Position numbers and translations under genes: made by a program. Under the pieces are notes generated by a model, which was given only the letters and a program-made list of their open reading frames with translations, ran no database searches and was not told where the DNA came from. Below, piece by piece: positions 48,591 to 64,000 of a DNA stretch of 64,000 bases (within the stretch, counting starts at the first letter, position 1; each line of letters starts with the position of its first letter). Source of the stretch: Ceratopteris richardii (taxonomy: Eukaryota; Streptophyta; Polypodiopsida; Polypodiales; Pteridaceae); contig CM035439.1 in NCBI GenBank assembly GCA_020310875.1, positions 140,745,139-140,809,138 on the forward strand. The letters are read 5' to 3'.

Positions 48591-51134
48591 TCATATGTTT
48601 TCATTATTGCCATCATTTTGGTAAGACATCAATATAGTCTCATCTTCATTATCCTTATTGATTTCATTTATTTCTTCTATTGTTAAATCTATGTTCTCAT
48701 GAATCACATCATCTATTGATGGATTAATATCTATTTCTGGTAATTCCTCTTCCTCATCAGTAGAATCAACATGTAGAGAATTATCCTCTTCATCAAAAAG
48801 ATTAGTATCATTATCACGTATAATGATTCTAATTTCTATTTCAGATGTTGATGTGCCAGTATCTGATGTTGAATCATCAAGAGGACTTTCTTCGATCTCT
48901 CTAATAATAAACTGTTCAAACAATGACCTACCTCTAGGTTGCACATGAATGACTTGCCACCAAGGATGAGCATCTAGGTTTTTATAAATGCCTAGGAAGA
49001 ATATATGGTTCTTTAGTAGATCGCATTACCTTGGAAGAATCAATTGCCCAAACCCCAGATAATTCCTTTCTTAATGTCGAATTACTACCTTTATACTCCG
49101 CTAGAAACCAGTCAACCTTCAAAATGACCTATCAAAATATATAACAACAAAAACCCATTATTAGGTGCTTAAAAAAATAACTAACTCTATAAAAAAATAT
49201 ATAAACTTTTTTCTACCTGTTTGAATGTACGAAATGAAATTTCGTAGATACCAACAATAGTTCCTACGTAACCAAGTTCGCTATCTATAAGGTTCGTGTC
49301 TTTTGAGCTAGCACGTGATAGTTGCTTGAAAGAAGCAACAATACTAGAATCCTCTGTTTTACGTAAAGAATCAATGGCTTTGATTCTAATATGTTATCCA
49401 AAATCCCACATATTAGTGAACATTCGAGCCTGCAAAATAAATTCAATTAGTAAATAGAAACTAACATACATATATGAAAAAAAATATATATTATTTTAAT
49501 AAAATTACCTTTCGTTCACAACCTATCATTAACTCTCTTTGCTCATCTGAAATTTCTTCATTATTTGCGTTGGCACGTTGCAAACAACTATATAGCCAAT
49601 CCGTGAAAGAAGATATATCTATAATCTCATTATTATCGAGATTACGTCTAAATCTTTTGTTTTTTCGCCTTTTACTTCGGAGATTCTGAAGTTCCTTGTA
49701 CTCGCTAAGGAATGCTTGCATGCATTCACTATTATATGCTACAAAAGTAGAAACATCATTTTTTTCTTGAAATGTAAATAAGAATGGAACCCCCTTACCT
49801 GATAATACCTCATCTGTTATTTTTTAAGAAGACTCGTTGGTCCATGCACGTGGAGCTTCTTCATGAACTCTTTCAAGGTACTCACTAACGTAATACATGC
49901 ACTCTTCAAGCATCCAACCCTTTGCCATGGATCCTTTTGGTTTCGCTCTTTGTCGCACATAACCTTTTAATACTCCCATAAATCGCTCGACCCAAAACAT
50001 TTATCGAGTGTTGACAACACCTGCAATCTCTATTTCATTTACAAGATGAACTAATAAATGAACCTGAATATCAAAAAATGAAGTAGGAAGTTCTTTCTCC
50101 ATCAAACATAGTAGCTCTTTGCATTCACGTTTTTTTTGTGGGATTCAGTTTTTGCCAATCTCTTTGGATGTAATCCACCTATACATATCATACAAACAAT
50201 TATAAAGAAGTTAATTAAAAAATAAAAGATATCCAATATTCATACATATTAAATATAAAAGTATCATAATTACCTTATAAGTGATCCAAGACGATAGATC
50301 ACATCTCGTACTCCTTTTGTTGTACATCCTTCGATAACCAAAGGTAAAATATGTTTCAAAAAGTTATGCCAGTCATGGGTCTTTAACCTAGATAAGCTCT
50401 TATCATCCATAGTAAACATGTTTTGAAAAGATGCTCCATATCATGTAGAAGTCTTAATCAATTGAATTCTATTGTTGATAGTCTGTATCTCTTTTGTTGT
50501 AAGTACCCAAGGAGCAGGTGCATAAGTCGTTTCTTGTCGATGTCTATCAAAAACTAGCCATAACTTTGGTTTGGATCTTTCAAATCATTCCTTGATGTTG
50601 TGGTATCTTTTAGTCCAAGAAGATGGTGCCATAGTGAATAACCAATATTTTTGAATATATGCATAGGATCAAGAAGATAACATACTTTTAACTCTTCCAA
50701 TCCTCCAAAGAATACCGTATTGATATGTTCTCTGCGAGTGCCAATTTTCCTTAATCTCTGTTCACATACTCATTATCTGAATCATCACTGAAGATTTTTG
50801 CTTCTGGATCTATCAGAGGTCCATATGTCCATTTTTTATACCAATCCATAGGCGTCATAGATTTTGGACACTGACCTGTTTCAAGCTTTCCATTAAAATG
50901 TATCGCTTCTCTTTTAGATCTTAATGGATGATCATCAGGCAAGAATCATTGATGTCGAAGATAAATATTTTTGTTGAGATTCTTACTATAGATTGATCTC
51001 AACCAATCACCACAATATGGACAAGCTTTATAACCCTTAGTAGATATTCCTGCATCATGGAAAATAATAAAAATATAATTAGATTAAATCATATTTATTT
51101 ACATGCATATTGAATTAAAAAATTACATCAATAC

Positions 51135-51868
51135 CTGAACAAACACCATATCCTGGAAAATCGTGAATAGTCCAAGCCACAATACCACAAACCGTAATAT
51201 GTCTTTCATTGATGCTTTTCGATACATCAATGACATTAATACCTCTCCATAACTCTTGAAGATCGTCAATGAGAGGAGCAAGATATATATTCATATCTTT
51301 AACTTGTCTTTTGCCTGGGATTAAAAGTGAAAGCATTAAATGTTCCTTTTTAATGCTAAGATATGGCGGAAGATTGTAGTTTATGACTACCATTGGCCAT
51401 GTTGACCATTTACTGGATTTCATGGAGAATGGATTAACCCCATCTAATGCAACTCCTAACTTTAGATTCTGTGGATTTTGTGCAAATTCAGGCCATGTAG
51501 AATCAATATGCTGAAAAGCAACACTATCATGAGAAATTCTGATTATTCCATCAGTACTTTTGTGATCATGTCCCCAAGTCAAAAGCTTTGATAATTTGCG
51601 GCTTTGAAACATATGTCTAATCCATGGAGCCAGTGGAAAATGTCTCAATACCTTTTTTGGGATTTTACCTTCTTCGCCCTTATATCGAGGAGATTGACAT
51701 TTGGGACATGTCAAAGAGTCTGCATATTCACCTCTATATAAAATACAATCGTTAGGACATGCATGTATACATTGATAATCTATACCAAGATTGTTGGTTA
51801 TCTTCTTCATTTCATCATGTGAGGTAGTAAGAATATTCTGACTTGGTAAAAACTTTTCAGATAATAAC
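51135..51868 (-). pseudogene. CACTA transposase TNP2 core exon (Transposase_21)
   Basis: An open exon between an acceptor (TTACAG before 51868) and a donor (GTATTG after 51135). It carries the hallmark order GIDYQCIHACPNDCILYRGE, CPKCQSPRYK (a zinc pair), GKIPKKVLRHFPLAPWIRHM, LGVALDGVNPFSMKSSKWST, WPMVVINYNLPPYLSIKKEH, LMLSLLIPGK, LAPLIDDLQELW and the Asp-Phe-Pro-Gly-Tyr motif near the end. All these are standard TNP2 features and the exon itself has no stop, so the core decayed less than the flanks. Confidence 0.9.
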
Positions 51869-51970
51869 CTGTAAGTTTATCAAAAAAAGATATATTAAAA
51901 AAAGTAAATAAATAAATATACATATATATATATATATATGCATATAATTTTATATATATGTATGCTTATG

Positions 51971-52773
51971 TGCATCTTTCAAAATATTTGCACAAAATTT
52001 GATTGTTTTGGATGGCAGGATACGATTGTTTGTTTTCGAGGATATGAAGTATGTACCTTCATTGAATGATTTGTCGATTCTATCATATGTTCAGTTTGAA
52101 AGTGTGAGAATCGGGTTTATAATTGCTATTCAAAGAATTTGGCACTGTTTATAGGCCATACGATGGTGACCTGGATGAATCGCATGCACAGAGGTTACTC
52201 AAGATAGAGCAACCTGATTATAAGGGACTAGTACCAGTAGGATTTCTGGGGTATGCAGTAAACCTCTTGCATATCAATGATGAGCATCTGAACTTTAGGA
52301 TACAAAGTGAAAATCATGGTGGCTTGAGAGGATCACTTTTATACAGCTTGTTCAAAGAACTTCAGGTTTATGACACTGAAGTTTTTTAGACAAGCTGTAT
52401 AAAAGTGATCCTCTTAAGCCACCATGATTTCCACTTTGTATCCTAAAGTTCAGATGCTCATCATTGACATGCAAGAGGTTTATTGCATACCCTAGGAATC
52501 CTGCTGACACTAGTCCATTATAATCAGATTGCTCTATCTTGAGTAACCTCTATGCATGTGATTCATCCAGGTCACGTACCATTGTATGGCCTATAAACAG
52601 TGCAAAATTCTTTGAATAGCAATTATAAATCCGTTTTTCACACTTGCAAACTGAACATATGATAGAATCGACAAATCATTCAATGAAGGTACATACTTCA
52701 TATCCTCCAAAACAAACAATCATATCCTGCCATCCAAACAATCAAATTTTTCGCGAATATTTTGAAAGATGCA
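51971..52773. repeat. 0.8-kb near-perfect inverted repeat (hairpin) inside a transposase intron
   Basis: Left arm 51971-52365 and right arm 52376-52773 are reverse complements, about 93 percent identical by eye (roughly 27 substitutions and a few small indels), separated by only 10 bases, GTTTATGACA. The arm tips are TGCATCTTTCAAAATATT on both sides. The hairpin lies entirely between the donor at 52950 and the acceptor at 51869 of the CACTA transposase gene. Each arm contains the DMS3/GMI1-like coding fragment. Transcription of the transposase strand would give a sense arm, loop, then antisense arm. A fold-back precursor of small RNAs is the obvious inference. Confidence 0.9.
52123..52389 (+). 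pseudogene. DMS3/GMI1-like (SMC-hinge type) gene fragment in the left hairpin arm
   Basis: The open frame reads GTVYRPYDGDLDESHAQRLL, then VPVGFLGYAVNLLHI and GGLRGSLLYSLFKELQVYDT. The pattern P-x-GFLG-(F/Y)-AVN-(M/L) followed about 25 residues later by GLR-x2-L-x-Y-x-LF-x2-LQVY-x-T is characteristic of plant DMS3 and its relative GMI1. DMS3 is a component of the DDR complex that supports RNA polymerase V in RNA-directed DNA methylation. The frame ends as it crosses the loop. The right arm (52376-52773) carries the same sequence in reverse with a disrupting indel. It is a fragment, not a gene. Confidence 0.7.
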
Positions 52774-52866
52774 TTAATAGTTTTAAAAGATGCGCGGACA
52801 AAAAGTGTCCATTGAATTCAAGTTCTTCTTCTTACCTTATCTAAAGTAAGAATAAAAACTTGCATG

Positions 52867-52869
<3 letters not shown>

Positions 52870-52913
<44 letters not shown>
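52870..52913. repeat. Short TA microsatellite
   Basis: About 20 TA units between the right hairpin arm and the upstream transposase exon, still within the intron. Confidence 0.9.
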
Positions 52914-52914
<1 letters not shown>

Positions 52915-53448
52915 TATATATATAAATAGATAGAAAACTGAAAATTATACCTTAATAGTGTTGAAACAGATACATTACTCCATCCAAAACGATTTTGAAG
53001 GTTGAGAATAAGTAAGCTCGCACTTAGTCATGTCAAACGACTTCCTTCATATACATGCTTTAGACATTCCTCTCAAAGATATTTCTCATTTTTAGAAATA
53101 TCAATGCTCTCACTGTCATTTTGATACCAATCCTCAATAAAATCTGCCATGCCATCATCTTCATCATTGTCACACAAATCTTGTACTTTATCGTCTTTTG
53201 AATATAGATCTTTCAACTTTGCATATTGCACAGGATTAGTTTTGCGTAGCCTCTTCATGGAAGCTTCTAATAAATGAGGTCTTACTAGTAATTGTGAATG
53301 TTGTGGAGGAATATCATCAACATCATACGTTGGAATCTACATATATAAATAAATTTCATTAGTATTCCATAAATGAATAAAAAGTAAACTTTAAATATAA
53401 AATTAAGTATATAACTTATTAAATATGGATAGAAAATTTTTATTCTCT

Positions 53449-54195
53449 CTAGCTAAAAGGTGCTCTTGGAGGTCTACGCCATCCATAATTCACTAATAGT
53501 TCATCACCAGCATGTAACGTAGTAATAGCATTGACAACTATGTATCTTGATACATCTCTACTCATGTATGGTGATTCATGACTATTTTCACTCTCCTCAA
53601 ATGTGCAATTAGTCCTTGAACTATTATGTAACCCTTGACTACTATTTATTAAACCTGCTATATTTCCATGTGTGTAAGGTCTTCCATCAATATATAATCT
53701 TTAATTTCTTGCATGTAAAATCCTTCTACTAGTAAGGCATGCTGCATTCAAGCATATTTCATAAGTACTCATGCTTTGAACATAACGTGAAAGTCGATGC
53801 CAATCTTCCCATCCATATATAGGACCACAAAATGACATAAGAGTGACTTCAGAGTTCGGAGGCACATACAAATCCTCTACAATAAAGAGATCACGACCAA
53901 CATTAGTAATAGTGGATGGAGCAATCATATAGCGATTATCCCAAAAGTTAAAAACCTCTCCATCTAAAGGAAGTGGTCCTCTATTCCATCCTCCATATCT
54001 TCTTCTATCATATGTTTGTACTAAAGAACGATCACGAGCTGGCAATGGATAATCTCCAACCGTTTCATTCTCTAAACCAGGAGGTAGAGGATTTCTAGAA
54101 ACCTCTGCTTGTAATTGATGAACAGCAAGTCCATGACGTGTACGAGATATATTAACATTATGAGAAAAATTATCATCATCATCATCATCGAGCAA
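53449..54195 (-). pseudogene. SET-domain-like reading frame within the CACTA transposase locus
   Basis: Reads from an Asp run (LDDDDDDNFSHNVNI) through IAPSTITNVGRDLFIVEDLY, EVTLMSFCGPIYGWEDWHRL, a TAA at 53701-53703, then RLYIDGRPYTHGNIAGLINS and SRYIVVNAITTLHAGDELLV plus NYGW, ending with TAG at 53449-53451. GNIA-x-(F/L)-IN-S at one end and I-x7-L-x-AG-(D/E)-ELL-x-NYGW at the other are the signature ends of SET methyltransferase domains; the usual NH of the NHS motif is NS here. Pre-SET and post-SET cysteines are not evident. It is either a captured host SET fragment or part of a chimeric transposase product. Activity is doubtful because of the stop. Confidence 0.6.
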
Positions 54196-54689
54196 GTATT
54201 CTAGTATATCAACAATAATTTGATTTCATATATGGTTTTTAAATAAAATAATGACATTAATATATATAGAAAATACATACCCAAGCATTATCACGTTGAC
54301 TAGGTGATGGTGCACGCTCAAAAGTACCATACTCTGCCTCATGTTCAATACATTCCAATCGTGGTCTTCGATACGTGCCATAACAAAAGTTACACCAACA
54401 TATAATATGCTCTTCATAGTAAAATTCATCATAATTCCTATCGGAGGACACATGTGAAGTCGTTGCATGGGTAGGAGGTGGTGGAGTACCCTCTGAATCA
54501 GAATCTGCACATAATAAGAAACAAAAAAATATATAAGTTATGTATCCATCAAATATATTTAAAATTAAATGTTTGATATACTTACAGTATAAAGTCGTTG
54601 CACGATGAGGAGATGGTGGTGGAGTTCCATCTGATTGATCAGAATCTACAAATAATGGTATTTGATATTAATAATCTGATTATCTACAT

Positions 54690-54990
54690 ACACAAAAAAT
54701 TCACATATATATATTTACACATACACATATATTCACATATACACATTTACACATACACATATATTCACATATACACAACTACACATTATTGTGGGATAAA
54801 TGCATGTATTTTGTATGAATGAGTGTATATGCATGCATGTGTGTGTACGTATATATGTGGATATGTATATGTGTGTTTATTTTATATGTATGTATATGTG
54901 TATATGTATACATATATATATGTATATATGTTTGCATGTATATTTGTATGTGTATGTGTGTGTATATATGTGTATGTATTCTGATTTTTT
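54690..54990. repeat. CACATA and TGTATA microsatellites
   Basis: CACATATA runs (54690-54785) followed by GTATATGTG runs in the opposite sense (54820-54980), giving local inverted-repeat potential. They lie upstream of the recognisable CACTA exons. The long Cys/Tyr/Val frames here are artefacts. Confidence 0.85.
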
Positions 54991-55533
54991 TTTTCTGTTT
55001 GAGATTAAATTAACAAGAGATATTGTATGGTCGAAAAAAATAAGAGGCGAGCTAACATACCACCTGAGTCGTGGCAGTTTTTTCGTAGGCAGCTACGTCT
55101 TCAAGAGTCATTTCCTCAGCAGAAGGTTTCACAAATCAATTGAGGATAATGTTGTTTCTCAGAAACTAGAGAAGGCTTCAACATGCCATCACGGCACCAG
55201 GATTCCATTGACATAATAAAACGAAACTGAAAAAAACAGTGAGGTGAGGATAATACATATATAGTAAAAAATGCACCTGAACAGATAACATTAATCGCAT
55301 TGCTAAATTTGCATTAAAGTAAATTGAGCCTTGTTCCTCTTGTACAAGTGTGAAGTTAAAAATTATCAGTATTTCTAACATGGACACATTCACCAGGAGT
55401 GTAAATTTATACTGGAGCAACAGCAGACATTCTAATATAGTCTACTCTTGATTACTGACAGGCATGCATCGAACAATGAAAAAAGCCCTTTGGCAGTCCA
55501 TTGCAGCATCGAAACTATGGCTGTGTATGTTCA
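54991..55533. other. Intergenic region between the CACTA locus and the membrane-protein gene
   Basis: No gene was recognised. Any 3' untranslated sequence of the downstream minus-strand gene would fall here or in the adjacent duplicated segment. Confidence 0.3.
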
Positions 55534-55787
55534 AATATGATACTGCACATTGAGACCTGAAAAATGTATTGAGTCCTCCATAAGCTTTTCTCGTATATTC
55601 TTCTTTAGAAGTGCCCCGCAATATTATAGCATATATTTGTTACACACTCCAACACTACGTCTGAATAAATTTTGTTTGTTGAATATGATACTGGACATTG
55701 AGACCTGAAAAATGTATTGAGTCGTCCATAAGCTTTTCTCGTATTTTCTTCTTGAGAAGTGCGCCACATTATTATAGCATATATTTG

Positions 55788-60825
<5,038 letters not shown>

Positions 60826-60873
<48 letters not shown>
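60826..60873. repeat. GA/TC tract immediately 5' of the membrane-protein gene start
   Basis: About 24 TC units on the plus strand, that is a GA tract on the gene strand ending at the ATG. GA tracts in 5' untranslated regions or core promoters are common in plants, and this position supports the chosen start at 60827. The frame through the tract would add an Arg/Glu run, which I consider untranslated. Confidence 0.9.
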
Positions 60874-60875
<2 letters not shown>

Positions 60876-60892
60876 ACATTCCCTAGATTGCA

Positions 60893-61874
60893 ATCAGCGG
60901 AACCTCTTCACGCTTTCCTTACTCACCCTTCACGACCAACAACTCTCAGTAGGAGCATACGAAGACCGTCTTCGAAGAGCAAAGGTCAAAATTGTTCGTC
61001 GAGGTTTTCAGCTAAATGGTCCCCTCTGTTTTGAAGAGCACGTTCTCGATTTGAAAAAGATCGAGCTTCCGAGGCCTTTGAAACAATGAATTGAGAAGGC
61101 CTTCACGGCTCTCAAACTGGGTCATGAAAAAGATCGACCATCACAAACCCTGAAATTTCCATGCTCGACGGACACCTCCATCAGCGCTCAGTAGAACTTT
61201 ATGTACGTTTTCATGCGCAAAATCATCTGTATGCAGTATCCGTCTTCTTTACATCATGCGCATATAAATGGATTTTCCATGTGTTCATAGAATTCTACAA
61301 TGTACGTTGATTTTCTATCCTTCGTATCCTCAGAACATAGGAAAAAGTTCGAATTCTATGTCAAGCAATGTTCACACTTGAGTCTTTAACCGAAGGTCGA
61401 GAACTCAAATGTTCTTTGGTGTGAGTGTTTTTAAACATAAAATTATCTTGCTTGATGTGGTGTTTTTAAACATGAAGTTGTGAATCCAAAACAAAAAAAG
61501 TTGAACGTTGAACAAAGTATAACTTATGATGAGATAATTTGATCATTGAGAATATATCAATGAATTTGTTAAAATAAAAAAACCTTGCTGGACACAGGAG
61601 TTCCTCTACGATCACCGTTGTCTTAAGCAGCTAAGTTCGTCAAACGAATAAAGTTAAGACTACAAGGTGGTCGTCTTAAGCAGTTAAGATTAAAAGTGAG
61701 TCGTCTCCAGCATGCTCTTTGGCAGTGCGAGATTGTCGTCTACGGACATTGTTGGAGTCAATTCCAGAGTCCACGTAATATGGATATGCCGAATGGCACA
61801 TGAATAGGTACGTAACTGGTTATATATGTAGTCGTTGATCAGTACTTAAATACAACGGTTTTAATTTTCTCCCT
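60893..61874. other. Upstream region of the membrane-protein gene
   Basis: No coding sequence was recognised. GTCTTAAGCAG(C/T)TAAG occurs twice (about 61620 and 61670). It presumably contains the promoter of the minus-strand gene, but no convincing TATA box can be named. Confidence 0.3.
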
Positions 61875-62580
61875 CTACGCATCACCTTCTTTTTTTTTCC
61901 CAGCAAAAAAAGAAATTAGTTGAAATCTCATATCAGAGTATATAGAGAGACATTTTTCTCTCCACTTGTTGGGTCTGTTCTTACATAAGATGTCTTTGAT
62001 CTTACAGTTCTCCTGAGGAGCATCAACTATAAGTGCAATGATTTCTACTTGCCCAGATAGAACACAATATCTAAGCTCTCCAAAGTTGCCAAAGCACAAC
62101 ATCCATTCTATTGCAATCTCCAAGTAATATTTCCTTATACCCAAGTTTGGAGATTCCAAGAATTCTACAGCAATTAAAATTATGAGCATGCTTACAAGTG
62201 ATAAAAAGATGCGCAAGATCCGCCTCATTGCCACAGATTGTGCAAAAGCCTCTACTAATATTCAATTTCTTTGCCTTGCTTCTAGTATAGACAACAACTT
62301 TGTGCAGAATCATCCACAATAGAAAAGATTGCTTGATGGACACAGGGAATGCCCAAGTATAGTTGAATCTGTATTTACACTCGTGATGGTTCTACTCGAT
62401 GTTCCAACTTTTATCAAGTTTATCAACTAAGGGGTTGAAAGGAGTAGATGCCTTTTTGAAGAATAGATACATACTAGCAGCTACATATTTTTGAATATCA
62501 ATCTTTTTGCTATGCGCACATCTGTCCAGGGTGTCCACCAGCAGCTTTTTGTTCAACAAGGACCTGTTTACATCCAAGAG
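61875..62580 (-). pseudogene. LINE 3' remnant with zf-RVT domain
   Basis: The minus strand reads KKIDIQKYVAASMYLFFKKA, SIKQSFLLWMILHKVVVYTR, then KLNISRGFCTICGNEADLAH and LFITCKHA. The C-x2-C...H-x3-C pattern after a Trp-rich helix is the zf-RVT domain found at the C-terminus of plant LINE reverse transcriptases. It continues to WQLWRA and a degraded tail. Several frameshifts. Not necessarily from the same element as 57340-58435, which is on the opposite strand. Confidence 0.75.
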
Positions 62581-62862
62581 ATAAGTCAGATATTCGATAA
62601 ATTTCTAGGTCTTGTAACAACATGTCGTTTCTGTACAGCCTTCTCAAATCCAAGTAAACAACAACAATCTATATTCATAGCACATAAAGTATATTCAAGA
62701 GAAGAACCACTCATTTTTTATAATTTTTAGTTGGTTTTAAAAATAATCCAAAAGTTCTTACCATTTCTTTTCTCTTGGATTTGGTAGGAACTTGCACGGG
62801 AGTATTACTATCAACACATTGCATCATGGGCACATCTTTAGATTGTTGATATATTTAGGTAG

Positions 62863-63074
62863 TGATGTGTGTGAACACACTAGGAACGTAGGGGTACTTT
62901 TTTCCCTCTTTAGGAGGTTTTTTCCCCCTGGCTTGTATATACACCTATTGCCCTAACGGGTTACTTATCTTTGTACATTCTAGTGGTAATACATTCATAA
63001 TTGTGCGTTGTGCTCCAAGCTTCTTCATCTTCCTTGTGTTGTTTGCGTGCTTCCATAGACCTCAAACTCCAACA
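62863..63074 (+). repeat. 5' LTR of a second copia element (inferred boundaries)
   Basis: Ends ACTCCAACA two bases before a primer site. The start is placed at TGATGTGTGTGAAC to give TG...CA ends, 212 bp. TGTATATACACC near 62934 is a plausible TATA box. The matching 3' LTR is outside the window. Confidence 0.5.
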
Positions 63075-63076
63075 AT

Positions 63077-63088
63077 TGGTATCAGAGC
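63077..63088 (+). promoter_or_regulatory. Primer-binding site, initiator tRNA-Met type
   Basis: TGGTATCAGAGC just downstream of the LTR end, identical to the primer site of the complete copia element at 13289. Confidence 0.9.
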
Positions 63089-63428
63089 AGGTCGCCGCTT
63101 CATCTAGGAAGTTGTCAATACCCCTCCGATTAGAGTCTCAAAATCGCACAAAAATTGGTGAGCATACTCAGGGTGATTACAAGATCAAAACAACTTCACT
63201 TTGTGGAGTCGAAATCGCTATCTGAGCTCGTTTCGGCCTCTGAATGCATTATCACCATGCTTGTGCAAGCGATTTCATCTTTTTGTGCCAAAAATATATA
63301 CAGGTTTCAATTCATGAGTATAAGCGTCTCAAAGTCTGCTAAAGGTTTAGTGGAACTTGTCAGGGTAGTTATGTTCAACTTTTTTAGATACAATCATTTT
63401 TTTGCATCAGGTATTTTAGTCAGCGGCC

Positions 63429-64000
63429 ATGGCTGAAAGCAATGATATATTTCGTATGTTGGTTGTTGAGGATAAGTTGGATGGTACCAATTACCCATTG
63501 TGGGTTTATATGATGCATCATGTATTGGTTAGAAAAGGACTGTGGAATATTGTGTAGGGTGTTGAAAAACGTCCTATTTCACCTTCGAACGTAGTTGTTA
63601 AAGGTGATGCAGATGGCATTGAAGATGATAACATTCTTCATGTTCCTGTTCATGCTGTTGTTGCTCCTATTGTAGAGCAAATTCATTGGGATGGCAGAGA
63701 TGCTCAACACATGCATTGATAGCCTTGTCTATCAAACGTGCCATTATTCCTCACATTCGCTCTTGCATAATAGCTAAGGATGCTTGGGATACGCTTACCA
63801 CTTTATACTAGGCAAGGAATGAGGCTCATGTTGCTTACCTCCAAAAACAGTTGAAGAGTGAGCACATGAATGAAGGTGAGTCCATGGACAATTTTCTGAC
63901 AAAGATCAAACATTTGAAAGAACAATTGATTTATGCTATTGAAGTCTTGCCTGATAGTTCATTTGTGTAGACTATTCTGAATGGTCTTCCCGATTCATAT
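63429..64000 (+). pseudogene. Copia gag, truncated by window edge
   Basis: Starts ATG 63429 (MAESNDIFRMLVVEDKLDGT) with the DUF4219-like N-terminus (NYPLWVYMMHHVLVRKGLW), then after a frameshift a UBN2-type gag core (CIIAKDAWDTLTTLY, ARNEAHVAYLQKQLKSEHMN, FLTKIKHLKEQLIYAIEVLP). There are three in-frame TAG codons, each where copia gags typically have Gln. The product is inactive as read and continues beyond 64000. Confidence 0.85.

Larger units (their letters stand above)
48591..54645 (-). pseudogene. CACTA (En/Spm) TNP2-type transposase gene, multi-exon, mutated
   Basis: From the 5' side: two short similar exons (54586-54645, 54281-54504; GTPPP...ATT), the second ending in a Cys-rich finger (CWCNFCYGTYRR); a SET-like segment (53449-54195); an exon ending at 52951 (CLKHVYEGSRL, LLILNLQNRFGWSNVSVSTL); an intron (51869-52950) holding an inverted repeat; the TNP2 exon 51135-51868; and an exon from 51049 (GYKACPYCGDW, DDHPLRSKREAIHFNG, VCYLLDPMHIFKNIGYSLWH, LKTHDWHNFLKHILPLVIEG). 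DUF4218-like (49815-50120, FFDIQVHLLVHLVNEIEIAG, FWVERFMGVLKGYVRQRAKP) and DUF4216-like (about 49050-49300) regions follow, then a C-terminal acidic tail (48591-48944). Breaks include TGA at 50946-50948, a frameshift near 50752 and a stop in DUF4218. Splice sites are well preserved. Element ends (CACTA termini) were not found. Confidence 0.8.

Overview
The window is nuclear DNA of a land plant with a large, repeat-rich genome. The evidence is Ty1/copia and Ty3/gypsy elements primed by initiator tRNA-Met or a plant-type gypsy primer site, a TNP2-type CACTA transposase, LINE remnants with zf-RVT domains, a plant-type DMS3/GMI1-like gene fragment, and GT-AG introns. Almost everything is transposon-derived and decayed. 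A non-flowering plant such as a fern, lycophyte or conifer is a guess from the nesting, the microsatellite load and one unusual membrane-protein gene; the sequence does not prove it.

Layout. 1-4.8 kb (minus): two tandem copies of a long, decayed, probably retroelement-associated ORF. 5.5-9.4 kb: gypsy protease and integrase pieces, plus a plus-strand coiled-coil pseudogene split by a short inverted-repeat element. 9.9-11.1 kb (minus): a second coiled-coil pseudogene with 64-codon repeats. 11.8-22.1 kb (minus): a gypsy pol (element A) interrupted by a complete copia element (12015-18827, target duplication CGATC) and by a 558-bp TRIM (20186-20743). 22.8-24.3 kb: 3' end of another copia with its LTR. 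24.5-27 kb (minus): gypsy gag (D). 29.5-36 kb (minus): gypsy C with gag, RT, RNase H, partial integrase, primer site and LTR, interrupted by a second copy of the inverted-repeat element. 36-37.75 kb: CACATA-type satellite-like array. 38.3-42.5 kb (plus): gypsy E RNase H and integrase with a small downstream ORF. 42.5-43.2 kb: a DNA polymerase delta-like gene fragment. A 550-bp segment occurs on both sides of this block (37.75 and 43.23 kb).

46.5-54.6 kb holds the most interesting unit: a nearly complete but mutated CACTA (En/Spm) transposase gene on the minus strand, facing a three-exon plus-strand gene. One transposase intron contains a near-perfect 0.8-kb inverted repeat whose arms encode part of a DMS3/GMI1-like (RNA-directed DNA methylation or SMC-hinge) protein. 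Transcription of the transposase would yield a sense-loop-antisense hairpin. The 5' part of the same gene carries a SET-domain-like reading frame.

55.8-60.8 kb (minus) is the only convincing intact host gene: three exons joined in frame, 481 residues, a multipass membrane protein resembling the XK-related family. A LINE remnant and a 184-bp TC tract lie in its first intron. 61.9-62.6 kb is a second LINE remnant, and 62.9-64 kb is the start of another copia element cut by the window edge.
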